A stretch of DNA of 64,000 bases from Pythium myriotylum (Eukaryota; Oomycota; Peronosporomycetes; Pythiales; Pythiaceae), in assembly GCA_023091665.1 (NCBI GenBank), contig JALJCQ010000012.1:4030001-4094000 (forward strand), read 5' to 3'. The notes beneath the pieces were generated by a model. That model was not told the origin of the DNA, searched no databases, and worked only from the letters and a program-made list of their open reading frames with translations. Below, one piece after another: positions 1 through 10,253 of the stretch. Numbering within the stretch: position 1 is the first letter of the stretch; each line of letters begins with the position of its first letter. The translations under genes were made by a program, and so were the position numbers.

Positions 1-859
1 CCTCAAGCAGCACCTGCACGACCTCAGCATGGCCTCCACGTGATGCCACATGCAGCGGTGTCGATGCCTCCTAAACGAGCAGAAATACGCGAGAATCAAT
101 ACGGCTCCAAACGCACCCATGTTGGAGGCGACGCGTGAACGGCCACTCATCGACACTCACCTCATCTTGAGCCTCTTTGTTGCACTGCTCGTCGAGCAGC
201 AGCTTCACGACATCAACCTTGCCTTCACTTGACGCCACGTGCAACGGTGTTGATCCATACTACCATACAGCCACACAAAACAATGTCATCAATTCGGGTA
301 CCAGCACATTCCGGTGGTCGTGGCGTGGAACTAGCGCGGGAGCGACCGTCCACTCACGATACAGAGACGTACCTTGTCGCTAGCGTCCTTGTTGCACTGC
401 TCGTCGAGCAGTAGCTTCACAACCTCAACTTTGCCTCTGCTTGATGCTCCATGCAACGGTGTTCTTCCATCCTAACCTCGCACATCCACACAAAAGAGAT
501 CATATCAGTACGAGTCCCAACACACTCCCGTCGACGTGTCGTGCAGCCAGCGCGCGCACGCAAGAACTACCGCCCACGCAAGAAACATTCACGTACCCAG
601 TTTTGAGCGTCTTTGTTGCATTGCGCCTCGAGCAGCAGCTTCACGACTTCAACCTGGCCTCCCAGTGATGCCCAATGCAACGCTGTCAAACTCTCTCGCG
701 TCAGCTCACTTCCTCCCTCTCGTCTCCCTCCTAAAACCGCATCCGCACCTCGTCTCTCGCGTCGACGTCTCCTCCTTTCTTGAGATACTCGCGCACAATC
801 TTCGCGTTTCCGCTTCCACTCGCATAGAGAAACGCTTCTCTCGACGGTTTGTCTTCCAT
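1..859 (-). CDS. Roco locus A: 5' exons of an ankyrin-repeat gene, running off the left edge
   Basis: Read on the minus strand, exon 1 (859-749) encodes MEDKPSREAFLYASGSGN and on to DARDE, the opening helices of an ankyrin stack, followed by a GT donor. Ankyrin exons follow at about 683-597, 471-373, 259-161 and 70 to beyond the edge. The two complete ones at 471-373 and 259-161 are each 99 nt (33 codons, phase 0) and end in GT donors (GTACGT, GTGAGT). They read as xGxTPLHxASSxGKVEVVKLLL. Exon 1 closely matches exon 1 of locus D (13401-13291), so the missing 3' part probably encodes Roc-COR. The exon at about 683 has lost roughly ten bases across its acceptor relative to D, which throws the frame out, so this locus may be decayed. 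Ankyrin identity is clear; the Roco assignment is inferred from D. Confidence 0.65.
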
Positions 860-3352
860 CTTCCACTTGATGCAGTGACAAAGAGAAAGAGCTGAGAGAA
901 ACCGAACTTATCGCGCCAGGAGATCCGCACTTAACGCGACTTCAAGCTCTGACTCGCGAACTGGATGTCTCTGCACATCATCTCGTGTGATCAACCACGA
1001 CTCGCCGGTTCCTTTCTCTCCGTGGGTTCAAAAATCCACTTCTCGTCGTCTCTTTTGCTATCGCGAAAATAGAGAGAATCGGCAACTTATCTGTCCGGCC
1101 GTCCAGAGGCAGATTCTTCGACAAGCGCACCGAGATCGAGCTCAGCTACTTGGGGGGACGGTTCCGTCTTTTGTTCTCGCCTGACAAGGCTGGGGACGGG
1201 GCTATGAGTTTGTTGGTTTGGTCTAAATGGAGGCGAGAGAGAATGGAATCGTGTGAGTTTTCCAAGACCAAGCCGCTTCCTATTTTCTTTGCTGTCGTGA
1301 AAGACCACTGACTGTTGATTCGAGATGATTCTCGGGGATTCACGCCGTACAGATAGAACCCGCCGCCGGATTTTTTTTCCCAGACCCACGACTTCTTCCA
1401 TCGAAAGTCCAAGACCCGCTATTCTACAGAAAACAGCGGTCTCTCTCAGTGACGGACCATGCCGAATCTGCAGGCTTCGCGTTGAAGCAGACGCGTGGCT
1501 GTGTGAGGTCATGGATAAGGCGTCCAGTTTGTTCGAGATTTCGCCGGATCCCTTCACTGCACTCCTTTTTCTTTTTTCGCATCTCGACATCGCTCTTCTT
1601 CACATCTCGGCGCCGCTCTGCTCCGCAGATAGCTATTCTAGTATTCACGTCGCTTCGTGATTGTGTGTCATGGTTGCTCAGCATGATCCGATCTGTCGGA
1701 ACCACTCCATCCAACACTGTTGTTGCTGCCGGTTGCGCGAGAAAAGCGTGGTGACTAGTGGCGTTGACCTCGTCCAATCCACCTCAGAAACTCAGTCTCG
1801 AGCCGACCCATCAGCTGCGTGATAATGACAGGAAGAGAAACCGAGTCAACTCTTGATGGCTTGTCTCTGGACACGCTGTTGAAGTTGGATGCGGAAGGAA
1901 AAGATATGGATACCCCTCCCAAAACGATTAGATTCTATCATTTGCACGAACCATCTTCCAAGTCTACCTGTGTGCCGACTCGAAGCGAAGTCTCGCTCTT
2001 CCTTCATTACTTGACTCTCTGCCTCAGATGTGAAGTCCTCGCAGCTCGAGGCGAGTTCATGGGCGCCCACCGAGACATCTCGACCCGTTCCACACGTTGT
2101 CAGCCTCGTCCTGGGAGACCTGGTGCACGAGAGAGAGGGTGCTACCTAACCATGGCCCAGCACCACCGGATATGGTCGCGTTTTCCCTTCATCGTCGTCT
2201 GGCTCTTGATCGTTTTGATCGCTCTCCATCTTCTGCTCGTGACCAATCGTTTGTTGGGTGGCGTCGCTACCGCGGAGTTCTTTTCCCGTCGAGTGGGAGA
2301 CCCGCGTGCCGAGCATCGCCCATTCCCGTTCACACCCATGAAGTCCCGACGCTCGCAGGACATTGCATGCGCCAGGCACGCGACGCACTTGGGTGGACGC
2401 GCCTCGGCGAGAGCGTTCTCGGACGCTGCCCGGCGCTCGCCGTCTCGTTCCCCAGCTGGTCTTCGTAGGCGCGCGCATCCTCGTGAGTTTCGTCGTGTGT
2501 GCCGACTTCTTCAAAGTGCGAGTGCGCGCAAGAGAGGGAACGAGCGATGCACGACGTGCCGCGCTCGGGCGACTGGCGAGACGGCTGCGTTGCCGTTGGG
2601 GTCGGCACCACACGATGGCGAAATTTCGCCGCTGCGCTCTGTCGCTCCAACCTCCCAGTGAGCGCGTGACGTCTCGTCCGGAGCCTCCTCCAGAACGCCC
2701 AGCAGGTCACCGAAATCCGCGATGTGAGGACCGAGCCACCGAGTGCAAGACGCTGCGGAAGACACACAGGGGTCCTAACTGCCTGCCTCTTCGATCTCCC
2801 GCGGCGTGCGCTTCACCGGTGGCTCGTATTCGCACGGGAGACCGACGTAGGTGATATGTTGTGGGGTTGTGGGGTGGGTATCGAACAGTTTTATTTGCCT
2901 GGCCACAAGAACTACAGTGCAGTACTCACAAGTCCAGCAACGTGGTGGTCATCGCGTGAGCGCCAACAGAGTCTGTAGTGGCGATCTCGCCCACGATAGT
3001 CCTGTTTGGTCAATCACTGTAACTGCATGAGGGGAGTCCAGAGTTTGTTCTCGGTGACGAGCGCATTTGACTTCGAGTGTTTTTCTGTCCAGTGTCGGTG
3101 TCCTTGACTCGGAGAATGGGAATTGCAACAGAGAATCAAACAAATACTATATAGTGGGTCTACGAATCGGCCCAAAACTCGGAGCAATGAGTCGCAAGTC
3201 TCCACTTCAGAGCTCTTGTCCATTGAGGCGTCGTCGCAGTTTCAAAGCCGAGAAACTGCAATTGCTCGCTGCGACCAACTTCTCAATCGTGGTCCTCTCA
3301 GGTTCGAGTGGACTGAGATATCAATGACAGTGGTCAGCATTGCGTTTATTCT
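860..3352. repeat. Non-coding flank repeats R1 (about 900-2160) and R2 (about 2160-3350)
   Basis: I see no convincing gene here; the open frames are short and not shared between copies. R1 matches 13440-15056 almost throughout: both are the 5' flank of an ankyrin-Roco exon 1 and run on through a block containing GATGATTCTCG and the core AAGATATGGATACCCC (near 1901). A diverged R1 copy lies at about 5930-6790. R2 matches about 20190-21480; both lie directly 3' of a Roco C-terminus (B and G). These blocks therefore travelled with the Roco genes when the cluster expanded. Confidence 0.7.
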
Positions 3353-4671
3353 CTAGGTCTCCGCCTCCTTCCGCAGTTTGTCATACCAGTCCAACGTTGG
3401 AGGAAGCCACGGTACGACCATCCTCGTCTCCAGCCAACCATCCACAACTTGATCCAGATTCAGCATCTCACTCGAGTCCTTCAGCAAATGGCGCGAGACG
3501 ACGAGTCCTCCGAAACAACGCAACAATCTCTCCACTGACACACAGAGCCGCTCGAACAACGCCCACAACTCCGCTTGCTCTTTGCGTGGAACTCCCGCAA
3601 CGGCTTCAAGTCGGATGATCCGTTCCTTTGTTTTCCGATGTCGCGAGATGACGATGCAGCACGCAAACACGCCTTTCTTGTGATACAAGATCCAGTCCGG
3701 TCCAACTTGTCGATTGTCAAGAGGGTTGTAACTAGCAATCACGCTTTGATCGAAGACCGATTCGGGTAGTAGGCTCAGAAAATGGTACTCCCATTGCACG
3801 TTGGCTGTAATTGCCAGACGGTCCGCTCTATTCGACATGGGCCGAACTCGTTTGGCCGTCTCCGTGAACTCATACGATAGTAATTGGCCACCAAAACGCA
3901 AGGACGAGGGAATATTCGACCTCCACGATGCCGACACCAGCAGATCCGAGTTCCACCGCATCTCTCCTCGTGTTGCGTGAACGAGATTGAACTCGCGCAA
4001 CAACGGCTTCACCGTGAGCATGAATGTTCGGTCCAGATGAAGCCATAACGGCTTGGATTTCAGTGCGTCATGAGTCATCACTTCGCTCGTGAACTTGTGG
4101 TCCGCAAACGGACGGATGAAGTCGATGAGCAGCATCGGATCCAAGATCACCTCCCGCTTGAGTCTCTCAATGCCAAGGTCTTCATACCACAACACATCGC
4201 CGAGGTCGTGCAATGTCCGGAGGATCTCTTTATAGGTGTCAATATCGATGTCGGGGCGATTATTGACGTTGCGGCGATTATCGTGAAGTCTCTTCACAAA
4301 CTCATCGACGCTCACAAAAGTTGATTGCACACGCGACAGAGTGTCTGTGGATGGTGACTGGCTGCGGACACCACGAACGAACTCTAGAGCTGCAACGTAG
4401 CTCTCAGGCATCAAAACGCTGCAGTTGCTTGACACCACAATCTCTTCGATCTTCATCCTCGCAGCTTTGATTGACTCTGCGTCAACGCAACTCGCGCTCA
4501 CCCATTCGTGTTGGAGAAGACGCTTGATCGTTGCTTGTAGTTTCTTGAGTTGTTTAGCAGAGAATCCATGGGTTTCCTTTGTCTTCAGATGGATTCCATC
4601 TGATTTTTGCGCTTCGTTCAACGCCTGCTGAAGCTCCTGGCCAGTCTGAGACACGTACTGCTTAAGGCTTG
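3353..4671 (-). pseudogene. Roco locus B: linker, COR and C-terminal domain, 5'-truncated
   Basis: An uninterrupted frame covers the end of the Roc-COR linker, COR (EILRTLHDLGDVLWYEDLGI, then VILDPMLLIDFIR) and the C-terminal region ending in LPPTLDWYDKLRKEAET. The Roc GTPase half and any ankyrin exons are missing. The Roco sequence begins abruptly at about 4671, beside a LINE 3' end. COR mediates dimerisation and couples to Roc GTPase cycling in the Roco family (DAPK1, LRRK2, bacterial Roco), so a COR-only product would not be a GTPase. The codon after DIDIDT is TAT, whereas D and F have TAA. C-terminal type C1 (SKPLWLHLDR). A short transcript could still be translated, but truncation at a transposon boundary argues for a pseudogene. 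Confidence 0.75.
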
Positions 4672-4733
4672 ACTTTGAAGTTGAGGTCTATTAGATCGCT
4701 ACGTTTAAAGAATCCAATAGCCGCAGCTGTTCG
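4672..4733 (-). mobile_element. LINE 3' end joined to Roco B
   Basis: On the minus strand, GCTATTGGATTC followed by CTAATAGACCTCAACTTCA matches the shared LINE 3' terminal motif of this window (GCTATTAGGATTCA ... CTCAATAGACTTCA), here without the (TCA)n tail. Roco sequence resumes immediately after it, so this insertion or a later rearrangement probably removed the front of locus B. Confidence 0.6.
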
Positions 4734-5929
4734 GGCTGCACCTTTTTATCTTTTCTTCAGGACAACAGGGTCCACCGTCGACGGCGAGCACACTCTTTTC
4801 CTGACATCGTCGGGAATGTTCCGACGACCTTCTGTCAAACCGGTCTAATCAGTTCTTCTGTTCAACCGGGCGTATCATGGTTGCTTGTGGCTTGCTGCCG
4901 TCGCGGAGCCTTAGCGACGACCACAAACGGGTGAACTCCCTCGTACCTCTCCAGGCACTGTCGTCTGGCTTTTAATCGATGGAGCAGTCGATCACCAAAC
5001 GTTCTTCGCTCCGTCCTCTGCAGATCTACCAAGTCAAGGTAGCCCACATGCACAATCATCCTCTACCTGCGCGGACCACCACCAGAGCAGCGGCTGCGTC
5101 GTCACCAAGCGCGTCTTGCACGCCATCTCTTCCCCTTGCGGGTCTTCTCCTTCGCTCGCCACCACCGGAGTAGCGACCGCGTCGTTCTGCTGTGGCACGT
5201 GCTTTGCGCACGCGCATTTCGAAACCTTGAGTCGTTGGAGCTGACGACAGCTTCGTTCTTTCTTCACTCCAGGGCAGCGCACGCCTAGCGTACGCCTTCC
5301 GACACCCACATAGCCCACTCCCTCTGGCGCATCCTGCAGCTCCAGGCTTCTCCGCGCGCGGCCTCGGAACTCGAGCTCGGCGATCTTCATGCGCCATGGG
5401 CGACTCTCCGTGCATGATCGTCGCAAACGAGCGGCTCACGTTGCCCGCGAGTGGTCGCCCGAGGGCGACCCTTGGAAAAGCTGGAAGAAGCTGGAAGGAG
5501 TCGAAGGGTCGCTTGTGCGGTTGGCCGCAAATTGGAGAGTTCTGAGTTTATTGGTTTTGGTTGTGAACGCCGGTGAATGAAGGCGAGAAAAAATGGAATC
5601 TCGTGGTTTTCTCGAGACCGAACCACTTTCCTATTTCCCTTGCTGTCGTTGAAGACTACAAGCTGTTCATTTCATGCGATTTTGGACGAGGCATCGCTTT
5701 CGCGATAAAACGAGCAATAGCTGCGACGAGCCCTGGGCTAGTCACTGCTTCTGTCTTGCTCTAGGACTTCAACGCCCGCCAATGCAGAAGAGAAGCACAT
5801 TCGCTTCCTGGTTCAGACTGATCGGTCATCGCCAATCGGAGATTATTTTGTTAGATCCTAGTACGTGCTCTTTTCTACTGGTGCAAGTCATGAGAAGTGG
5901 AAGAGAGAGAGAAAGGAATTTGGAGAGAT
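4734..5929. other. Unassigned stretch, possibly LINE body or decayed sequence
   Basis: Minus-strand frames at 5426-5034 and 5059-4862 are open but low in recognisable motifs, and no domain was identified. Being upstream of the LINE 3' end on the same strand, they may belong to that insertion. The stretch around 5530-5680 shows weak similarity to R1. No host gene can be supported. Confidence 0.3.
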
Positions 5930-6790
5930 TTCCAAGACCGAGCCGTTTTCCTACAGTTGAAAGACCACTGGCTCTGTATTCGAGATGATTCTCGAGGATA
6001 CACGCCGTCCAGACAGAACCCGCAGCCACATTTCTCCCAGACCACGACTTGTTCCATCGAAAGGCCTAGACTCGCTATTCTACAGAGAACAGCGGTCGCT
6101 GTCCGTGACGGACCACGCCGGATCTGCAGGCTTCGTATTGGTTCCAGCAGACGCGTGTCTCGATGAGGTCGTGGGTGTTGAGTCCAGTTTGTTCGAGATT
6201 TCGCAGGATCCCTTCACTTCACTTCTGTCTTTGTTTTTCACATCTCAGCGTTGCTCCGATAGCTATTTTGTTCTGCGTATTCGTCTGGTCATCCTCTCGA
6301 ACCTTCGTGATTGTGTCATGGTTGCTATTTTAATTGCAATGATCCGATCTGTCGGAGCGAAACAGTCCATCTTCGCGCCATTCCATCCAACACCGCTGTG
6401 GCTGCCGGTTGCTTGGTGCTTGGTGGCGATGAACTCGTCCAATTCGCCTCGCAAACCCGTCGGTCAAAGTCTCGAGTCGTTTCACCCCCTGCCTTTTCTC
6501 AAACGACCTGCTGCATCATCGATGCAGCATCACACAGAAGCTGAGCCAACTCATGACGGCTTGTCTCTGGACACGTCGTTGAAGTTGGACAAGGAAAAGA
6601 TATGGATACCCCTTCCAAAACGCTTGGATTCTATCATTTGCGCGCATCGTCTTCCGAGTGCGCCCGGTGCTTCCGCCAGATCAACATGATCTGGCGCAAC
6701 GAGGCCGCGTTCTCCTTTCGTCATTTGGCTCTCGGCTTCAGATTTGAAGTCCTTGCGACTCGAGTCGAGTCGGTCGATTGACAGCCACCC
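5930..6790. repeat. Diverged copy of flank repeat R1
   Basis: Matches about 1255-2060 and 13760-14940, including GAAAGACCACTG, GATGATTCTCGAGGATACA and the core AAGATATGGATACCCC near 6597. It lies just 5' of Roco locus C, on the same side as R1 lies to loci A and D. Confidence 0.6.
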
Positions 6791-6893
6791 ACCGAAGCAC
6801 CGCACATTGCGCCTCCTCACGCCAGTTCTGCTGGAATTGGACTTGAGAATCCAGACTTCGCTATCAGCACATCACTGATTATGCACCTCCGGC

Positions 6894-8812
6894 ATGGAAT
6901 CTGGAACGCGCGAAATGAAAGAGAGTTGCTCTTTCTGTCAAGGAAAGCTTTCGGAATGCGATTCGTCGCCGCAACGCCATGGCCACGGATCCCGATCCAC
7001 GAAGTTCATTCACTCATTCACTTCGGGCACAGCCCACGTGAGTCGATACAGTACAGTGTACCTCTCCATGCGAACCAACTATCGAGCAAGGGTTTCCTTC
7101 CTCGGCGCGAGCAACGTGGGGAAGACAACGCTGATGAAGTCCGTGGCAACCGACACACCAAATCTTGAACATGTCAACGACCACACGATTGGGGTCGACC
7201 AGTTTGTGCACAAGTTCAGTCGCGCCGACGCCAACTATGAAGTGACGATGTGCGATGTTGCAGGCCAGGACGTGTACCAGGACCTGCACTCGCTGTTCTT
7301 CACACGACGCACAATCTACTTCGTGTGCATTGACCTACACGCTTACGACGTTGCGATGACGGAAGCGGTGCTATCGACCGACCATGGGGCGCAAGTAGAG
7401 TCATTTATGGACGAGTTCGTGGATACGAAGATTTTGAAATGGATCCGTCTGGTGTGTAGCCGCCAGTCAGACGCCGAGATCGCCATTGTGGCGACCAAGA
7501 CTGACCTCGTGGAGAAGAGTGCAACAAGCGCGAAGAGTGCCTATGAGGTCTTCCGGAAGCGGCTGCAGCAATATATTGACGATTTGGCAAGTGAACACCA
7601 ATGGAATCGGCGACAACTACCCGGTGACACCTCGCGTAGCTCGGATTTGTTCGAACCCCAACCTAATTCGTTGCTTCGTACAGTCTCTCGCCTTCTCGAA
7701 CTTGAATGGGTTGCGGTGAGTTGCATAGACAAGGAGTCAGTAGCTGCAGCGAGAGCTCGTATCGATGAGATTGTCGTCACCAGCTACCGCGCATTCCTCA
7801 TGCCAAATAGTTACTCAAGAGCCCTCGATGTGATTCGGGACATGCGGCAATATACTTCATCGGTCACGAGGGTCAAGAAGCCCTTTTGTAGCGTCGCAGA
7901 CGTCATGCAGACTCTCCTGGCTAGGATTCCTGACGTAGATGAAGACATACACCGCGAGATTTTGCGAACTCTCCATGATCTCAGGGATGTGTTATGGTAT
8001 GAAGATCTCGGCATTGCTCAACTAAATGATTTGATAGTCTTGGATCCGATGGTACTCGTCAACTTTATGAGCCCGATTGTCGACCTCGAGGTTCACACCG
8101 AGATTCTTCCACACCACGTACTCACGAGCTTACCACTGTGGCTTCATCTCGATCGCGAGAGCGTATTCGCGATGAAGAAACTGCTTCAAGTATCCAACCT
8201 TGTGCACACAACTTGCAACCAAGAGGTGTGCTGGGATTCAAATCTTTTGATTCCATGGTTCTGGAGATCCAATACCCTGGCGTCCATGAGATTCGGCGGT
8301 CAGCCATTGACCTTTGAGGTCTACCGTTCATTGCCTGCTGATACAATTCTCCCTCACCTCTCCGCGAACGTTCGATGGGAATATCATATTGCGAGTTCGT
8401 TGCCCGACTCATTCTTTGATCAGATTGTGATCGCGAGTTACAGCTCGTTCCACGAACGGCAAACTGGTCCCGATTGGATCTTGTACAAGAACGAGGGCGA
8501 GTTTGCGTCTCGTATCATGATCGCGCGAAACACCACCACCAAGCAACGGGTCTTCGACTTGAAGCCGTCGCGCTTGGCCCGTCTCAAGAGCAGCACGAGC
8601 TCTGGATATCGTTCGAGCGTTTGTACCGAGCAATTGAGTGCGTGCTTGCCCGTTCCCCAGGACTTTTTACATCTCGCCTTGTGTACAACAGCGAGGGCAA
8701 AATATATCGGCTGGGCGACGTTGTTGAGGACTGGAAAGCTGCAAGCCCAACACATCCCCGGGCCATCAGCTGGCTTCCTCCCACTCTGGACTGGTACGAG
8801 GAGCTAGATTAG
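6894..8812 (+). pseudogene. Roco locus C: Roc-COR protein without ankyrin repeats, late frameshift
   Basis: The first Met of the frame is at 6894; a Met near 7068 directly before the GTPase domain is an alternative start. The Roc domain has the P-loop GASNVGKTT, the switch motif DVAGQDVY and the base-recognition motif TKTD. COR follows (EILRTLHDLRDVLWYEDLGI, VILDP-like LDPMVLVNF) and then the conserved C-terminal region. Near 8546-8552 the frame breaks: the 6894 frame runs into unrelated residues while the next frame gives LRLEAVALGPSQEQHELW and ends normally with LPPTLDWYEELD at 8812. One missing base (indel or sequencing error) explains this. It is the most divergent full-length member and the only one seen with no ankyrin exons upstream. 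Role: presumed GTP-dependent molecular switch. Confidence 0.75.
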
Positions 8813-8834
8813 TCGTGAGGTGAAAAAAAAAAAC

Positions 8835-8975
8835 AAGTTCAATTCCTGGTTGCAGTAGAAAATCGTACTCCTGTTGTACGTTCCCTGTAATACCGTAACT
8901 TGTTCATCATTCCTTTCTGACACCGACAGAGTATGTGGAACCGTCGAAGTGAGCTCAAACATCTGTGGTCGGGCT
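8835..8975 (-). pseudogene. Relic of a Roco C-terminal region
   Basis: The minus strand still reads a recognisable version of the ITANVQWEYHF block that precedes LLPES in other Roco copies (here ITGNVQQEYDF in one frame), with stops and frameshifts on both sides. An A11 run at 8823 marks one edge. It lies tail-to-tail with locus C. Confidence 0.45.
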
Positions 8976-9049
8976 TTTCAGAGCAAAGAAAGTTCCAGAT
9001 CGAACCGATGTAAGAAATCGTTGCAAACCGCAACGGTTTAAGGGGAGCT

Positions 9050-9290
9050 TCGGTAGCTGTACATCGACTTGACTTTAGCTGCAAGGGTCTCGAATCTGAA
9101 ACATGAAAGACGAGAGCGCATTGCATCAGCGCACTTGATCTGTCGGAGTAGAGGGACTTCCACGTGAGTTGACCTGGGAAAGGATACCTGTAAATCATGA
9201 AAGCAAGCGTTTTGGAAGGGGTATCCATATCTTTCCCTGGATCAACTTCAATGGCGTGGTCAGAGACAAGGAGGCTGTGATATTAATCTC
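9050..9290 (-). repeat. Inverted relic of the end of flank repeat R1
   Basis: Reverse-oriented copy of the R1 segment holding the core AAGATATGGATACCCC (here on the minus strand near 9210-9235) followed by the region matching 1840-1900. The rest is too diverged to align by eye. Confidence 0.45.
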
Positions 9291-9349
9291 TCGGCGCGAA
9301 TACGAATTCGTACCCGCAGACGGATCGGACGATGAGCAAACTTTGACTA

Positions 9350-9538
9350 ATACATTTCTTCGACACTCTCGGTATCTGCGGCAGCGACTCGTTCGTGCTG
9401 AGCGCCGAGAAAATCGCCTCGTGCCTGTGCGCCATCGCCACGTCCAGCATGTATGACATGGGCGCGATGCGCAGTGGACTCGACAACGGCTTGTCGGTCA
9501 AGGGTCGCAATCAGATCGTGGACCGCGTGTCGGCGTAG
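9350..9538 (+). pseudogene. Glutaminase relic with internal deletion
   Basis: One plus frame reads LGICGSDSFVLSAEKIASCL, then ATSSMYD, then jumps to LDNGLSVKG before a stop at 9536. In glutaminases (serine-dependent beta-lactamase fold) an MYD motif is followed by about 35 residues including the VGLPAKSGV block and then by a conserved LDxxGNSVKG motif. Here the two ends are fused, so the central block with active-site residues is missing. There is a stop just upstream in the same frame and no flanking glutaminase exon. A LINE insertion lies 120 bp downstream. A fragment, not a working gene. Confidence 0.5.
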
Positions 9539-9660
9539 CGCTGGATCGAGGCCGACGGCGGCACCACCGCGTACGTAGCGAGACAAATAATGTGCTTTCG
9601 TGCCACACATCGAGGTCGGAAGGGATGTGATAGAAATGCACTGTATCACATCCGCAGTAA

Positions 9661-9814
9661 TCTCGGTGATGCTGCACAACGACCTACTTCCGTGGCTCGC
9701 GGCTTCCACCGCGAGTAGCGTTGAGCTTTAAAAAGTCGAAACCCAGCGGAGCTATTAGGACGCACTAGTTGAACTCAATAGACATTATCATCATCATCAT
9801 CATCATCATCATCA
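9661..9814 (+). mobile_element. Short LINE 3' end insertion with target-site duplication
   Basis: About 150 bp ending in GCTATTAGGA ... CTCAATAGACAT and a (TCA)n tail of about ten units. It is flanked by CACATCCGCAGTAA at 9647-9660 and again at 9813-9826, a direct repeat of 14 bp, the usual footprint of target-primed reverse transcription with heavy 5' truncation. Confidence 0.75.
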
Positions 9815-9826
9815 CATCCGCAGTAA

Positions 9827-10253
9827 ACACTAGTGAATCGGAATGAGCTGCCCTGGCAATGGCGTCCACTGAGGTGGCGCTGTGGTCGTCGTCCGTCTGC
9901 TAGCGTAGGTGGAGGTCTTGCGGAAGAAGCTGGCCACGGTTGGCTTGGCGACTTGGGAGCACGCGGTCGGTCGGACTTCCGCGAGCTGGAGGCTGTGAGG
10001 CTTGATGTGGATTACACCATTTAGCAGATCTTCCGGATGGGATGATGCGGACGGACCACGATACTCCCATCGGCAACTTCAACGAGCCTGCCCTGGCGGC
10101 AGTCGCCACGCACAGTCCACTGAACTGCGCCATGCTTTCTCGCAGGTCCATCGGCCCTGACGACCTCGTTCAGCGATGACGACGTGGACACTCGCATCCA
10201 CTCTCACAGGTCATCGAGACTTGACGACTCCATGGTCGTCGGGAAGTGACGTC
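9827..10253. other. Stretch with no recognised gene
   Basis: Both strands contain only short frames without recognisable motifs. It is GC-rich and lies between the LINE insertion and the 3' end of locus D. Confidence 0.4.

Noticed and set aside
2097..2861. Several overlapping frames of 120-280 residues on both strands in repeat R2
   Set aside because: Frames are not kept in the second copy at 20190-21480 and have no recognisable domains; the open reading reflects GC content.
3353..4671. Locus B as an intact independent gene
   Set aside because: The frame is open, but it starts abruptly at a LINE boundary and lacks the GTPase half present in all fuller members.
9781..9815. Possible CRISPR or regulatory array from (TCA)n
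   Set aside because: A simple trinucleotide LINE tail with a target duplication, not spaced repeats.
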